Source: Culex pipiens pallens (Eukaryota; Arthropoda; Insecta; Diptera; Culicidae). Taken from it: DNA of 64,000 nucleotides. The position numbers and the translations under genes are program-made. The stretch spans positions 95,312,067-95,376,066 of the forward strand of contig NC_068939.1 in the NCBI RefSeq assembly GCF_016801865.2, given 5' to 3'. Under the pieces are notes generated by a model. That model did not search any database, had not been told where the DNA came from, and worked only from the letters and a program-made list of their open reading frames with translations. Below, in pieces: positions 45,053 through 57,860 of the stretch. Within the stretch, counting starts at the first letter, position 1; the number at the start of each line of letters is the position of its first letter.

Positions 45053-46851
45053 ATAATAAATTATTGCAAGGTAACTGTAATGGCTCATAACGCATTTTAC
45101 AAACATTTTGTTTTCCCTTAATTGTTGACTTTAATATTAATTTTATTCATTTTGTTTAAATTAAAAATCAACATTGTTTTAAGAAATTCTTTTTTTGTAC
45201 TTCAGAGTTTTTTATTTTTAATAATCTTAAGATTCTTTAATTTTATCCGTTTACAAAGGGTTTTAATTATTTTTCAAACAAATTGAAAATAATTTTTGGG
45301 GACCAAAATAAATCCTGAGAGTCAAGGTAGCTTTATCAAAAAAGGCAAAAATATTAATTTTAGCATAGACAATTAAGACCAAGGATCAAATAACATTTTA
45401 AGCTTAGTTTTTCTAAGTGAATTTTGAAAATCTAATAAATTTATTTAATAAAACCATGCAAACCATCCAAAACATTGGTTGGTTTTAATGGTTTCATTTA
45501 TATTTTAGATACACTAAATGTTATGATTAATCACTTTAGACAAGAAACCGGACCAAATATTTCAAAGCAGTACAAATATCTCTTCATTCAAATTCCCGCT
45601 CAATTCCATCCAAATCAAATCAAGCCCTTTAATTCAATAAAGGGAATTTCATTACTCAATAACTGTCATTTTCAATTTCCACCAATCCCAGTTTTTCCTC
45701 TGCTAAATCCATTCGAGGTATTTATTCACCTTCATTTTCCCGACAGCGAAATAAAATAATTCTCTCTTTTTTCTATCTTTCATTTTCACCACCCCTCCAA
45801 AGCCAGCGCCATCCACGTGTTACGTATCGCATTTCCGGACGTAATCCACCTGTCAGCTAATCGCAAATATAGGAAAATCGATACCCCCCTTCCTTCTATC
45901 CAATTTGACCAGCCCCTCCTCTCCCCCTTTCACACAGCAACAAACGGCGCGGTCACTACCGAATGCGGCGACGGTCTTGGCCATCGTGGCAGGTTTTTGA
46001 TCTATTGCCTCGGCTATTGATTTATATTTTATTACACCACCACCAGAACCATCGCCTCCCCCAAATAGAGCCATTAGCCAATCTCACTAAATTACCATTA
46101 CGCCACAACGAGAGAGAGAGAAAGGGAGACGATGCGTTCATCCTCCTCGGTTAAAAAAGTGGCACCAATGCAAGAAGACATATGTCCGCGATCCACGTGT
46201 GGAAGACCAGGTGGACGACGCACTCCGGCCAAGGTTCGGAGCATCCGGGGAAAACGTATTGAACACATACTAGCACAACAATGGCAACAATGGTGATTTA
46301 GGGGGGAGGGGCGGGGGAAGTTTCTGAAGGGCCGTCCGTTTGTTATCTATTTCGAACACTTTGTTATAATCTGAAACATAATATAAATGGTAACTAATTA
46401 CGTTAATGGATGTGAGTTTGTGTGCGAACGGGCCGGGGAACCGCACACACAATGGCTTTTCCGGAACCGGACGAAATGGAATGAATGAATGACTATGTGT
46501 GGGTGTGCAAGGTTCGGTGTGCGGTAGGCTGGAAAACCACACTTATTCACTCTGACACAACAAAGTCGTTTGGTGTGTGTGTGTGTGCAGTTCAGCAATA
46601 TCGCTCAACCGAAAGAGGCTCAATCAAGCGTGCTCAACTTTGGTCTTTCATCTGTGGAATTCCAGCTCTTCAGCTAAGGGTGTCAAAGGGGAGGCGCACT
46701 TGTTCCGATCTGGGCCTTCTTATTGATTTAAAGTATAATGTGAATTTTTAAATTTTTAAAATCATTTAGCAGATTTGCGAAGTCAAATTAAATTTATTAA
46801 AAATTTTGATAAAAATAAAAACATTTAATAAAGATGTTTGATAAATTAGTA
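45053..46851. other. Non-coding single-copy DNA with TG run
   Basis: 45,053-45,560 is AT-rich. 45,560-46,700 is GC-richer, with a GAGAGAGAGA run near 46,110 and (GT)8 at about 46,573-46,588. ORFs around 45,475-46,150 have no domain. No exon is supported. Confidence 0.4.
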
Positions 46852-47901
46852 CCCAAGTAACATTTTAGGCTTTATCAAAGCTGTCACAACCGCTATAAAA
46901 CCTATCAGCCAAAACCAACATTTAAACCACGTAACAAACTCCCCAGAACCTTGATAAAACCCAAAAGGACCTCCGCAAAAGGTTGTTACGGCCTATTTAT
47001 AAAACCTACAAAGGAGTTCAAGGCTTTACAACTGATTTCTAAAAACATCCTCAAAGCCTTGATAAACCTTTGGTAAAACCTAAATGTCTTATATCAAATA
47101 GGTTTTATTTTGGCAAAAATAAGTCTTCGTCTTACCAAATGATAAAATGGAGATGGTTGTCAAAACTGGCGATGATTAATAATAAATTTTAGAGGTAATC
47201 AAAAAAATTTGAAAGCATATTTCTCACAATTCGTGGCTCAAAATCAGCTGCGGTTGCGGAGATAAAGCCAAAAAATTCAACTCGCTTCATCAAAAATCAT
47301 TATTTTGTGATCATAGTGTTAAATGTGAAAAAATATTTTATTGCAATTCTTTCAAAAAAAGTTCAAAATATTTTTAATCATCTATCGCTATATTAAACAT
47401 ACCAGAAATTCAGCATAAATGTGTGTTTTCCTCAAATTTAAATCAAATTTTTCAGTTTTCTATTTTTTCAACCTAAATGGCGGCCAATCGAATTCAATCA
47501 GAACACGCATTTAGCGCCATATTGATGCACTGGTGATTGACCGCGTTAGTTGCTTTTTCAGGAGCATATGGTTTTAAGTAAGCATTTTGCATGCCTAATC
47601 GCACTTGACAGCTAAAACACCCTTGGTTTTAAAAAAGCATGAGATAAAACCGTTGCATGACATTGCCATTGGGGTTTCAAGACCCTCTTAAAACTTTCAT
47701 AAAACCAAATTGAAATCAATTTAGCTTTTATTGTCACCAGGTTTTAACTCCGAGGCATACAACCTTGTTAGAACCTACTAATTAGCTCTTGCTTATTGGT
47801 TGTGGTGAATGCCCAAATAAAACTATAAAGCAATCAAGATGCTACCATAAAACCTCAATAAAACTAAGTGGTGGCTAGTTGGTTTAAAAATGTTACTTGG
47901 G
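46852..47901. mobile_element. 1.05-kb TA-flanked MITE with CCCAAGTAACATTTT ends
   Basis: The left end CCCAAGTAACATTTTA and right end TAAAAATGTTACTTGGG are inverted, with TA at 46,850-46,851 and 47,902-47,903. Subterminal sequence on both sides is rich in AAAACCT/AGGTTTT motifs in inverted layout. The centre (about 47,150-47,580) is unrelated AT-rich sequence. No ORF. Confidence 0.8.
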
Positions 47902-48490
47902 TAGACAAGTGCTGAAAAGTTTCATTTTTCAGCACCTGTTTCAGCATTTTATAGCCATTTTTTTTCTTTTCGATTCTCTTATTTTGATAGTTAAAATAAG
48001 GCCTGAAAAAAATGAAGCAGTTTCAAGATGGAATCGCAAAACTATGTTGCAATTCTATCACTCATGTTGATTTGAAACTATGGTGTATTCAACAGCCCAC
48101 TTTTACAATGGCAAACGTTTTTAAAATGTTATTGGCAAAGTCATTCGATGTAAGATAATTTAAAAAAACCTATAAAATTCAAAGTTTTATCTTGCTTGCC
48201 TTTTTTATAATTGGTTGGAAATGAAATTATTGTCTTTTTTATTTTATTTTAATTGCTTGCTTGTTTCCTGGCTTTTACGTTTAGATTATAAGGTTTTGCA
48301 ATTAGGCTTGAATATTTTTAAATTTATATTTGTGCCCTCCTAATGAAAATTTAATGTTTATCAAATAAGAAAAAAAATATTCCCAGCAATTTCAGAGAAA
48401 AATTGATTTCATATGAACCATCGCATTTTTCTCGGCTCTGGTGATAGAATTAAAAAAATATTGTGGATTTCAAAAATCATTTTCAAAGTA
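47902..48490. other. AT-rich spacer with a TGCTGAAAA hairpin
   Basis: ACAAGTGCTGAAAAGT followed by ATTTTTCAGCACCTGT at 47,905-47,941 forms a small hairpin and matches the termini of the 4,902-5,370 element. No gene is seen. Confidence 0.4.
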
Positions 48491-49118
48491 CAGTCATCCC
48501 ACATATTCGGAACACCCACAAATTCGGAACACTTTTATGATAATTTGTCAATAGAATGCCAAAAGTAGCTTTTCTGTCGACCTTACTATTTTTAGAACCT
48601 TCATTTGGACATTATTTTGCTATTTCACTAGTAGAAGTAAAACTTCATTCCAAGACTATTTTGTCCAGAGCAGCAAAACACTGCCTCCCAATGGCCCTTT
48701 TTCATAATTGTGGGATGTTATTGTGCCTCCCACAATCGTGGAACACCTGAGTTTAACTGATATTTTCACCAAAAAAGTTATCAAACCATGAATAAAACAT
48801 CACTAAGCTTGAATTTCATTGGTTTCAGTGTGTGAAGTCATTATTTGGTAATAAATATGTACTCCTGGAGAGATCCAAAGTTTGTTTACATCCGTAAGAA
48901 AAAAGTGTTCCGAATTTGTGGATTTCAAGGGTCAAAGAAATTCTTCAAAAACTTCATATAAAAGTTAAAATTTGCAGATGTTCGATACAGCATTCAAAAG
49001 ATCGCAAGAAAAGCTTTCAAGTGAAGGTGAAAGCGAATGATTAAGTTCAATTATGATTTGCTATGATTTTTTGAACATTGGCCGATCTGGAAACCGTTCC
49101 GAATGTGTGGGATGACTG
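48491..49118. mobile_element. 628-bp TA-flanked MITE with CAGTCATCCCACA ends
   Basis: The left end is CAGTCATCCCACATATTCGG and the right end is its near-perfect complement (GTTCCGAATGTGTGGGATGA through CTG). TA lies on both sides (48,489-48,490 and 49,119-49,120). A CACAAATTCGGAACACTTTT repeat follows the left end, and its complement lies internally near 48,905. No coding capacity. A CAGT terminus plus TA duplication suggests a Tc1/mariner relation (inference). Confidence 0.88.
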
Positions 49119-49152
49119 TATTGCAACAAATTTCACAGGGATTTTTTCTTTG

Positions 49153-49276
49153 GCAGCCAAATCTAAACCCTATTTTAGTGAAATTCAAGTTTCAGAAGAT
49201 GAGTTGAAACATCCTCCACCACCTGGTGCCAATAACTCGTTTTTGAATATTAGCTGTTTTTTCAATGGTGGGCAGT
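49153..49276 (+). mobile_element. Truncated copy of the 6,392-6,664 MITE
   Basis: It aligns to 6,531-6,662: GGCAGCCAAGTCTAAAC-like, GTGAAATTCAAGTT, CATCCTCxACCACCTGGTGC and TTTTTTCAATGGTGGGCAGT. The left half is absent. It lies only 34 bp after the preceding MITE, and a small internal deletion removes the GCCAAAAGTG stretch. Confidence 0.85.
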
Positions 49277-49487
49277 TAAGGAATAGTTTGAAAATGTTTC
49301 ATTAAAAAAACGCTAACATAACCATTTCTGAATAAGTCCAATGGAAGTATTTGAAATGATTTTGAGTTATCCCCTACCCAATTATTTCCGAAAATTCTAA
49401 TCAAATCAAAATTTTTGTTTAAATTCCTCAAGGTATTTTTTTCAAATTTAAATTTTTTTACACCAGATGAGAAAAAGGCGTTAATAT

Positions 49488-50880
49488 TAGGAGCGAGTCC
49501 ACGAGCAAAGCATACCCATCTCGCATCGACCTCACCAATCTGCCTGAAATTTTCAGGGTTGTTTGTACATATAAAACTAGCATCTGGCCAAAATATGAGC
49601 ACTCTAGGTCAACGGGAAGTGGGGCAAATCGGGACACAAAGTTTGAAGGTTCAAAAACGTCAAAAATCGTAAAAAAGGCTGTAACCTGGGCAAAATTCAA
49701 TTTAATTTCAAAATTCAAAATGCATCTGAAAGGGCTTAAAAAATGCAACAAAATGCAGGATAGAGCATCCCGATTGGTTAAATCTAAAAGGAGTTATTGA
49801 CATTTTAGTGAAAAAATAGCACAATTTTCAAACTCAAATAAAAAAGTGTTCCATCCAGATATCAACTCGGTTCGACCTGCAGCTTGTAGGGGACATCTGG
49901 GACTACCATCTGAGACTGAGAACGCTTTGGGTAAGGCAGTTTAACATATTAAATAGACACTTTTACTTTTAGTGAATTTTTTGGTTGTAAATTTTTGCTC
50001 GGGGAACCCCTTAGATCCCATTTTCTGATGATAATTTTATCATATTCGTGTTCCTGAGACAATTTCACAATAGAAACATGCATAAAAATGTTTGTTTTCA
50101 TCCATTTTAACCCTTTAAAAAATGAAAGTTAAAAAAAAATCTTCGATTCACATTTATTGAAATTCAAGTTCGTTTCCAAGGATACTAGATGACACCAGAA
50201 AAAAAGCAGCATCTCAATTTTTTTTAACTTTCATTTTTTAAAGGGTTAAAATGGATGAAAATAAACATTTTTATGCATGTTTCTATCGTGAAATTGTCTC
50301 AGGAACACGAATATGATAAAATTATCATCAGAAAATAGGATCTAAGGGGTCCCCCGAGCAAAAATTTACAACCAAAAAATTCACTAAAAGTAAAAGTGTC
50401 TATTTAATATGTTAAACTGCCTTACCCAAAGCGTTCTCAGTCTCAGATGGTAGTCCCAGATGTCCCCTACAAGCTGCAGGTCGAACCGAGTTGATATCTG
50501 GATGGAACACTTTTTTATTTGAGTTTGAAAATTGTGCTATTTTTTCACTAAAATGTCAATAACTCCCTTTAGATTTAACCAATCGGGGTGCTCTATCCTG
50601 CATTTTGTTGCATTTTTTAAGCCCTTTCAGATGCATTTTGAATTTTTAAATTAAATTGAATTTTGCCCAAGTTACAGCCTTTTTACGATTTTTGACGTTT
50701 TTGAACCTTCAAACTTTGTGTCCCGATTTGCCCCACTTCCCGTTAACCTAGAGTGCTCATATTTTGGCCAGATGCTAGTTTTATATGTACAAACAACCCC
50801 TGAAAATTTCAGGCAGATTGGTGAGGTCTAAACGACGTCCCATACAAAGGGGTATGCCCTGTTCGTGGACTCGCTCTTAG
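49488..50880. mobile_element. 1.39-kb near-perfect palindrome
   Basis: The left arm starts TAGGAGCGAGTCCACGA and the right arm ends TCGTGGACTCGCTCTTAG. Arms of about 660 bp are nearly identical (AGTGGGGCAAATCGGGACAC, CTGCAGCTTGTAGGGGACAT, GAACGCTTTGGGTAAGGCAG and their complements). The loop is about 50,140-50,220. TTAGGA may be a duplicated target, but this is uncertain. The outermost 70 bp have diverged more than the core. Mirror ORFs are artefacts. Confidence 0.85.
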
Positions 50881-53567
50881 GATATACATATTAAAAAAAA
50901 TCATTCATATTTTGAACATTTTTGACAACTTGCACAACTGTTATGAAGTGAAAGTATTGGATAATACTTTTTGATTTAATAAATGAAAAAGCTTGAAATT
51001 TGTTTCTTTTGCCCCATTCCTCCCTTGACCATAACTTGAGCCGATGAACAAAAACTTAAATTTAAAAAAAAGGACCAGCTTTATTGAAACTTAAATAAAA
51101 CAAGTTTTATTTCAAATTCAACTATAATGGATATTTTTTTTTTAATAATCTTGTGATGAATCAAGAAAACTTTAGATTTACTTTTTAAATAATTTTGACA
51201 TAAATCACAAATGGTTGATTAAGTAACATTTTTCTTTAGTATCGTTGCGTCATTCGAAGTTTTAGTACTCAGTCAGAACAAATCCACATTAGGTTCCTCC
51301 TCCCTACACCACCAGAGATCTATACCAAGAAGCACTCCAAAGTTATCCACCGTCGTCATCGTTCCCCGGCTACCAGGAAGCACCAGACAATGACACACTG
51401 TTCGTTCATCCTTGATGTATCATTCACTTTGAAAATTTATTTATTTCGCCATCATCGCAATACGCTCGCTCTGCTACTTGGGCGCCGAGAGGCGCAGAGC
51501 TGGGAGCCGAACTTGGATCGATCCGGCAATTAATTAATTAGCGTCGAGGCAGCAGCACTTGACACTGCTACTGCTTCACATCCACAAGCATTGCGCGTTC
51601 CGATATTAGTGCGGGTGGAAAGTTTTCCCTTCGATCTCTGGAGGGTCCGGATCGGAACGGAAAAAATGCATTAAAATATTAACGCGCGAAGCGTCTTCGG
51701 CTGGACAAACTTTTGCGTTCGAGATCCGGCTGGGTGGAATCCACGGGGGAAATAATTAAAAGTGGCTTTCTCGATTTCCATTTATTGCAGAGGCCTCTCC
51801 CCTATCCACTTGGATTGATGAAACCGTCGTAGTCGTTGTTAACGTGAAACAGAAGGCCCCAAGTCTTTCAAAGTCGGAAAATGGGTTGGAATTGGTAATG
51901 TCTCTTGTGGTCCCCTGGGGGCGAGACTCCCGTGTCTGGTGGAAAATCTGAATTGGAACTGACGCGTGGTGAAATTATGCTGGGAATAGAACTGGCAGCT
52001 TGATGACGACGATGACGACAGCGGATGTGATTGGGATGAAAGGATTCGTGTGGCATTCCGGTAGGAAAGCTGAACTCCGGATGGTAATGAGACTTGGGAC
52101 ATGTATGGCGAGAGAGCCAACAAGCCTAATTACGTTAATTCTTTGGAGATAGAAGTTGATTTCAAATAGATTACAATTTTTAAAGTTAGCAAGGAGCTAA
52201 TCTCACAAGGTCTACACAAAGTTTCCAATGTTGACAAGCGTTTTTCCCATCACAAAATCACGATCTTTGGGCAAAACCACCTTCCCTTCGTCCTCTCTTT
52301 TCAGCACAACATGCCACTTTTAAGATAATAGACTGAAAATGTCCATTTTCCACATCAACCACAGAAAATGTGTGTACGTTGGAGCGAATAAAAACAAGAA
52401 AAATCATTACCCAGACCAATGCAATGCATTTCCCCCAGAAGAAGATGAAGAAGAAGAGGGGAGGATCGGACTCATTGTTCGCCTTCCCGTGTGTTGTCGG
52501 TGGTGTCTTCAGCCCCGGTGTACAGAAGGATATTTATGCACTCACTAAACATAAAACCGTAAACCACCCCCTTTTCTCTCTTCTCTCTCTCCCCCCATAA
52601 AGTAATGGCTGAATTGCTCCGTATAAAGCTCAACCACTTTCCACCCTGCCTCAACTCCGTGAAGCGTGGGTGGGGGAGCGGGCATTAAATTAAATACAGA
52701 AAAATGCTATTTGTCTTTGGACTGCCGTTTTGCCCACAAAACCCCCATCGCCGAGCAGTGCCGGATTTATGTATAAACACTCCATAAATATAAAATTCTA
52801 CACCCTGAAACGACGAACGACTTCGACTGGCAACACTGGCGCTGACGAACGGAACCCAAAGCGGCCAAGCTTGGGGCTCAAAATTAATAGAAAATTAAAA
52901 TAAAAATAAAGTCCGGTTTTAGGCGAGCGACGAACGAAACAGAAAAAAACTACCCTCTAAAACCTGTAAATTTATCGTTATTGTCCAGTTTCAGGCCATT
53001 GTTGCCAGCGTGTGTGTGTTGGTGTTGTTTTTCGTCCGGCTCGTTTGGCGCTGCAAATATTGCGAATAATAGTTATGCTACATAGTTTTCCCTTTTTTCG
53101 AAGCTCTCTCCGGCTCGGCCAACACTCATAAATTCTGACACAATAAAGCGCTGAAAACATGAGCTAGTTTTGCAGCTAACGACAAAAAAAAGACAGAGCT
53201 CAGCTTTCTATACAGCTTTCAACCGGTTATTGTGAGATGGCAGAGCGAGGACGACGACGAAAAAAAAAATCTTGACATTGTTAGTGAAAAGTTGGTCCGG
53301 AAAAACTGCACCCCAAACCCAAACTAGCAACCCACCACCCACACACATGGTCATTAAATGACGACATCAATTTCGCCGCTGGACGTGCCACAAGCTGAAA
53401 AGTTGTCCTCAAAGACGGGTCCTTTCTTGGACATGTTTCTGAGGTGGTGAAAATAAGAGTGTGATGTCTTATTTAAAGTAGTTCAACAATATTGTAACAA
53501 ATTAAATTTTCAAAGGTTTAAATTTGCTGACTACAAAGAAAATTTTGAGAATGACAGAAAATAAATT
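50881..53567. other. Non-coding, GC-richer single-copy DNA
   Basis: 50,881-51,240 is AT-rich. 51,240-53,460 is a long repeat-poor GC-richer stretch with GAC/GTC and GAA runs (51,999-52,021; 52,440; 53,243-53,260) and a CAATTAATTAATTAG block at 51,528-51,542 containing overlapping TAATTA core sites of the type bound by homeodomain proteins. Short ORFs have no domain. No exon is supported. Confidence 0.4.
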
Positions 53568-54563
53568 GAACATTTGAACATTTGAACATTTGAACATTTG
53601 AACATTTGAACATTTGAACATTTGAACATTTGAACATTTGAACATTTGAACATTTGAACATTTGAACATTTGAACATTTGAACATTTGAACATTTGAACA
53701 TTTGAACATTTGAACATTTGAACATTTGAACATTTGAACATTTGAACATTTGAACATTTGAACATTGAACATTTATGAACATTTGAACATTTGAACATTT
53801 GAACATTGAACATTTGAACATTTGAACATTTGAACATTTGAACATTTGAACATTTGAACATTTGAACATTTGAACATTTTGAACATTTGACCATTTGAAC
53901 ATTTGAACATTTGACATTTGAACATTTGAACAATTGAACATTTGAAAATTTGAACATTTGAACATTTGAACATTTGAACATTTGAACATTTGAACATTTG
54001 AAAATTTGAACATTTGAACATTTGAACATTGAACATTTGAACATTTGAACATTGAACATTTGAACATTTGAACATTTGACATTTGAACATTTGAACATTT
54101 GAACATTTGAACATTTTAGCATTTGAACATTTGGAAGAATAAGCATTTGAACATTTGAACAACTGAGCATTTGAACAATTGAACATTTGAACATTTGAAC
54201 ATTTGAACATTTGAACATTTGAACATTTGAACATTTGAACATTTGAACATTTGAACATTTGAACATTTGAACATTTGAACATTTGAACATTTGAACAGTT
54301 GAACATTTGAACATTTGAACATGTGAACAGTTGAACATTTGACATTTTGACATTTGCACATTTGAACATTTGAACATTTGAACATTTGAACATTTGAACA
54401 TTTGAACATTTGAACATTTGAACATTTGAACATTTGAACATTTGAACATTTGAACATTTGAACATTTGAACATTTGAACATTTGAACATTTGAACATTTG
54501 AACATTTGAACATTTGAACATTTGAACATTTGAACATTTAAACATTTGAACATTTGAACATTT
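53568..54563 (+). repeat. 8-bp satellite, unit GAACATTT
   Basis: Roughly 120 units of an 8-bp repeat. The two ends (53,568-53,760 and 54,360-54,563) are almost pure, while the middle (53,760-54,360) has 1-bp phase changes and variants (GAAAATTT, GAACAATT, GAACAGTT). Because 24 bp is three units, long open frames arise on the minus strand (for example 53,502-54,545). They have no start context or domain and are artefacts. Confidence 0.97.
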
Positions 54564-54581
54564 CTTTTTATTTTCTTTTTT

Positions 54582-55338
54582 GTTTTTTGTTTTTTGTTTT
54601 TTGTTTTTTGTTTTTTGTTTTTTGTTTTTTGTTTTTTGTTTTTTGTTTTTTGTTTTTTGTTTTTTGTTTTTTGTTTTTTTTTTTTTGTTTTTTGTTTTTT
54701 GTTTTTTGTTTTTTGTTTTTTGTTTTTTTTTTTTTTGTTTTTTGTTTTTTGTTTTTTGTTTTTTGTTTTTTGTTTTTTGTTTTTTGTTTTTTGTTTTTTG
54801 TTTTTTGTTTTTTGTTTTTTGTTTTTTGTTTTTTTGTGTTTTGTTTTTTGTTTTTTGTTTTTTGTTTTTTGTTTTTTGTTTTTTGTTTTTTGTTTTTTGT
54901 TTTTTGTTTTTTGTTTTTTGTTTTTTGTTTTTTGTTTTTTGTTTTTTGTTTTTTGTTTTTGGTTTTTTGTTTTTTGTTTTTTGTTTTTTGTTTTTTGTTT
55001 TTTGTTTTTTGTTTTTTGTTTTTTGTTTTTTGTTTTTTGTTTTTTGTTTTTTGTTTTTTGTTTTTTGTTTTTTGTTTTTTGTTTTTTGTTTTTTGTTTTT
55101 TGTTTTTTGTTTTTTGTTTTTTGTTTTTTGTTTTTTGTTTTTTGTTTTTTGTTTTTTGTTTTTTGTTTTTTGTTTTTTGTTTTTTGTTTTTTGTTTTTTG
55201 TTTTTTGTTTTTTGTTTTTTGTTTTTTTTGTTTTTTGTTTTTTGTTTTTTGTTTTTTGTTTTTTGTTTTTTGTTTTTTGTTTTTTGTTTTTTGTTTTTTG
55301 TTTTTTGTTTTTTGTTTTTTGTTTTTTGTTTTTTTTTG
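54582..55338 (+). repeat. 7-bp satellite, unit GTTTTTT
   Basis: About 108 units of GTTTTTT follow the 8-bp satellite after a short T-rich join (54,564-54,581). Interruptions are rare and mostly changes of T-run length (near 54,670, 54,725, 54,830, 55,222). Open frames through it on both strands are repeat translations (Phe/Leu/Val/Cys on plus, Lys/Asn/Gln/Thr on minus), not genes. Confidence 0.97.
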
Positions 55339-57213
55339 TAAGAGTTTTGTAACTTTTCCGTTACAGTGACCTAACATCTTTAATTTTCATCCTTCCAGGA
55401 CAAAGTTGTTGTTGTTGCCAAGAAAAAGCCCACTCTCCAGGCACCTGGCAGTGTTGCCAGCAGGCACCATGACTCCCACTCGTTAAAGGAGTTATCTCGC
55501 CTTTGGGGTGACCTCTTCTTCTTCCACGGGGCAATAATCGTTAAATTATATGATTGGACGGAATAATCGTAAAAAAGCAGCAGGAAAGTGACCGTGTGCG
55601 AAAATTGTTGCCAGAGTAGTGGTGTCAGCGAAATCTGCTGTATAACAGTTACTTCGTCTCCGTTTCCTAAGGAGAAGGCAGCTTTTCCGGTGGATTTCGC
55701 CGGAGTTTTAGCGAAAATGTACTTGACTTCTGGTGGTTGGTGACAACCAAGGACGAGGGGAGGAAGGAAAAGGCAGTAGTTTAGATCCAATCCGGGGGAC
55801 TGTTTATTGAGTTTTGGACTTAGTGGTGGTTAAATTGTGTAATAAACGTGGCATGAATGGGGCGAGATGAAGGCAAGTTAAAGGTGCTAAGGATAGGTAC
55901 TTCGACTGTTTCAAGAGACAGCTTTGGTGATATTTACGAAGTATTTTTTCGATGAAAACATCCCCTGAGAACTTCAACAAACAGCTTTTAAAGATTCGAT
56001 GCAATTGCTATTAATTTTGCAGTTGTAAACTTGTTGAGTTTGGATTAAAGTGAAATCAATTTTGTTCTCAAAAGCAATAGTAAGGTGGTTATGGTTAATT
56101 TAACTCACAAAATGTTGGGTCAATCCTTAGGAACTAGAAGAAAATGACGTTATTCTTACCTGAAAAGAAAAAGAGAGAATTATCATTTTAGTAAAATAAT
56201 AACTTTAAAAATATACAAATGAATATAAGTTAAAATATATGAGTAATTATTACTGAACACGAATTACAAATTCATAACTTTTCCCTGTTTTAGTTACCAA
56301 AAATGCAATCAATCTATGTCACACAAAACCCGCAAAAACGTACTCAAAAACTTTTCCAACTTTTCACAACTCCTAATCGCTGTCATCATCACTTAGAGGG
56401 GTCCATTGTCAAAAGCTTGTTGCCCTGAAAGGCCCACAAAATAATCCCACGGTCAACAAGACAAGAGGCAAAAAAACTGACAGATTTTTTTCCGAGGAAA
56501 AACTTTTCAATTTCAGCCTCAAACCTACCAAACACCACATAAGCATCATATTCCGTTCTTTTTTTTTGTTTTCGTCACCCAAAAAACTCATTTCCAAGTC
56601 ACCTTCGGCGGGATTCAATTTGGTTTGCTTTATTAGCATAATTTTCATCTTCGCCAAATCTGGAAACCCTGAGGGCGGTTGCTCTCTCTGTGTATGGGGG
56701 TGTCGGTGCGTGTGTCTCCTTTTTTCAGAGTTATTTATTTTTGATCCTCAAATTCAGCCTCAAACCTCCCCACCAAAAAAAAAAAAAGGAAACCGTCCAC
56801 ACCATCATCGATCGAAAAACTTTTCAAATTATCCCTCGAAATTGTCAGAAATCGATAAATGTAAATGGGCGGTGGTGTCACACGAGAGGGAGCGGGAACC
56901 TACTCGTCTATGTGTGTGGGGGTGTTGCTGGAAGACAACCGATGACGACCGACGACGACGAGGACGTTCCGGTCCTCTGACCGTAAGACCGTTCGTTGGT
57001 GAGTCTGAGTTTTATTGCCAGGCGACAACGAACCCAATTTAGGTCCACTTTTCCGGTGTGGTCTTCGGAGCGAAGGGGGAGGCCGGGGTGATCCGTCCCA
57101 AAAAAGGCAGTGTGGAGTCGTGGGAGTGGAGTTGTCTCCAAGAGGACAACTAATAAGGATACACCACACAAAAGCACCGGGGAGTAGGGGAATGGGGACT
57201 TGGCTGGGGTGTT
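55339..57213. other. Non-coding single-copy DNA
   Basis: A 136-codon minus-strand frame (55,380-55,790) is the longest non-repeat ORF nearby but shows no domain. 56,550-57,170 has CGACGACGACGAGG near 56,950 and GT-rich patches. No exon or RNA gene is supported. Confidence 0.4.
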
Positions 57214-57860
57214 CTCAAATTCTAATTTTCATTTTTGCCTGCGCTCACCCTCGTTTAAGGGATTTTTTGGTCAGACTTCAAAGTTCAAGAGCGATGGGGA
57301 ATCTGCAGGAGGTTCAACGTATTTTATTATAGATTTTGGAGACATTTAAATTAAATTAGATTTAAAGATGACACAAGGCAAAACACATAGAAGACAGTAA
57401 GAAAAAAAAAGATTTCTTTGATTTTTATAACATTCATTACTAAAATTAAGATTGAATCTAATCTTCGCTTTTTTTTAAGGTTCTATATGCTATTGTCTTT
57501 CATATGTTCAAAGGATCAATTAAAAAAAAACTTTAGGTATCTTCATTGGTTTTTAAAAAGCTTGTGTTCAATCAGAAATTTTGTTGACGATCGTCGGATT
57601 TCTGTGCTTCAAATTATATGGTCAAATCCTGAGCTGAACGTTGGAAATTTTCAGACAACAAACATTTTATTAAAAAAATGAGAAATATAAGCAAAAGTAA
57701 AAGATAATTGATTTTTAATATTTTTTTCTGGGGATTATCATGGAGGCAACCGCAGTTCAACGCTTTCCATGAAATGATTTACAAAATGTTTCTAATGAAT
57801 TTTGATGCATTCCTAGATTAGCAATGATTGTCATAAAATAAAATAAAATTAAAATTAAAA
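57214..57860 (+). repeat. Diverged duplicated block, copy 1
   Basis: It aligns colinearly with 60,173-60,762 and then with sequence beyond 62,055. Shared blocks are AATTCTAATTTTCATT, TTTTTGGTCAGACTTCAA, GTTCAAGAGCG, GAGACATTTAAATTAAA, AAGATGACACAAG, CAAACAAC-type sequence and GTTTxTAAxGAATTTTGAT. Divergence is high by eye, so this is an old duplication rather than two alleles. No ORF with a domain. Confidence 0.75.

Noticed and set aside
49078..49305. 75-codon ORF at 49.1 kb
   Set aside because: It starts in one MITE and ends in a fragment of another, so it is a chance fusion of element sequence.
51218..51240. End of a third family S copy (GATTAAGTAACATTTTT)
   Set aside because: Only about 12 bases match the element end, and the neighbouring GGTTG lacks the rest of the terminal block.
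53502..54553. Open frame of up to 347 codons on the minus strand
   Set aside because: It is the translation of the 8-bp satellite (an eight-residue period), open only because the unit and its phase changes contain no stop in those frames.
54554..55377. Open frames of 250-271 codons on both strands
   Set aside because: These are translations of GTTTTTT and its complement. All frames on both strands are open, which no real gene shows.
55380..55790. 136-codon minus-strand ORF as a host gene
   Set aside because: No domain, membrane or signal pattern is convincing, and it overlaps plus-strand pyrimidine runs. It is within the length expected by chance in GC-richer DNA.
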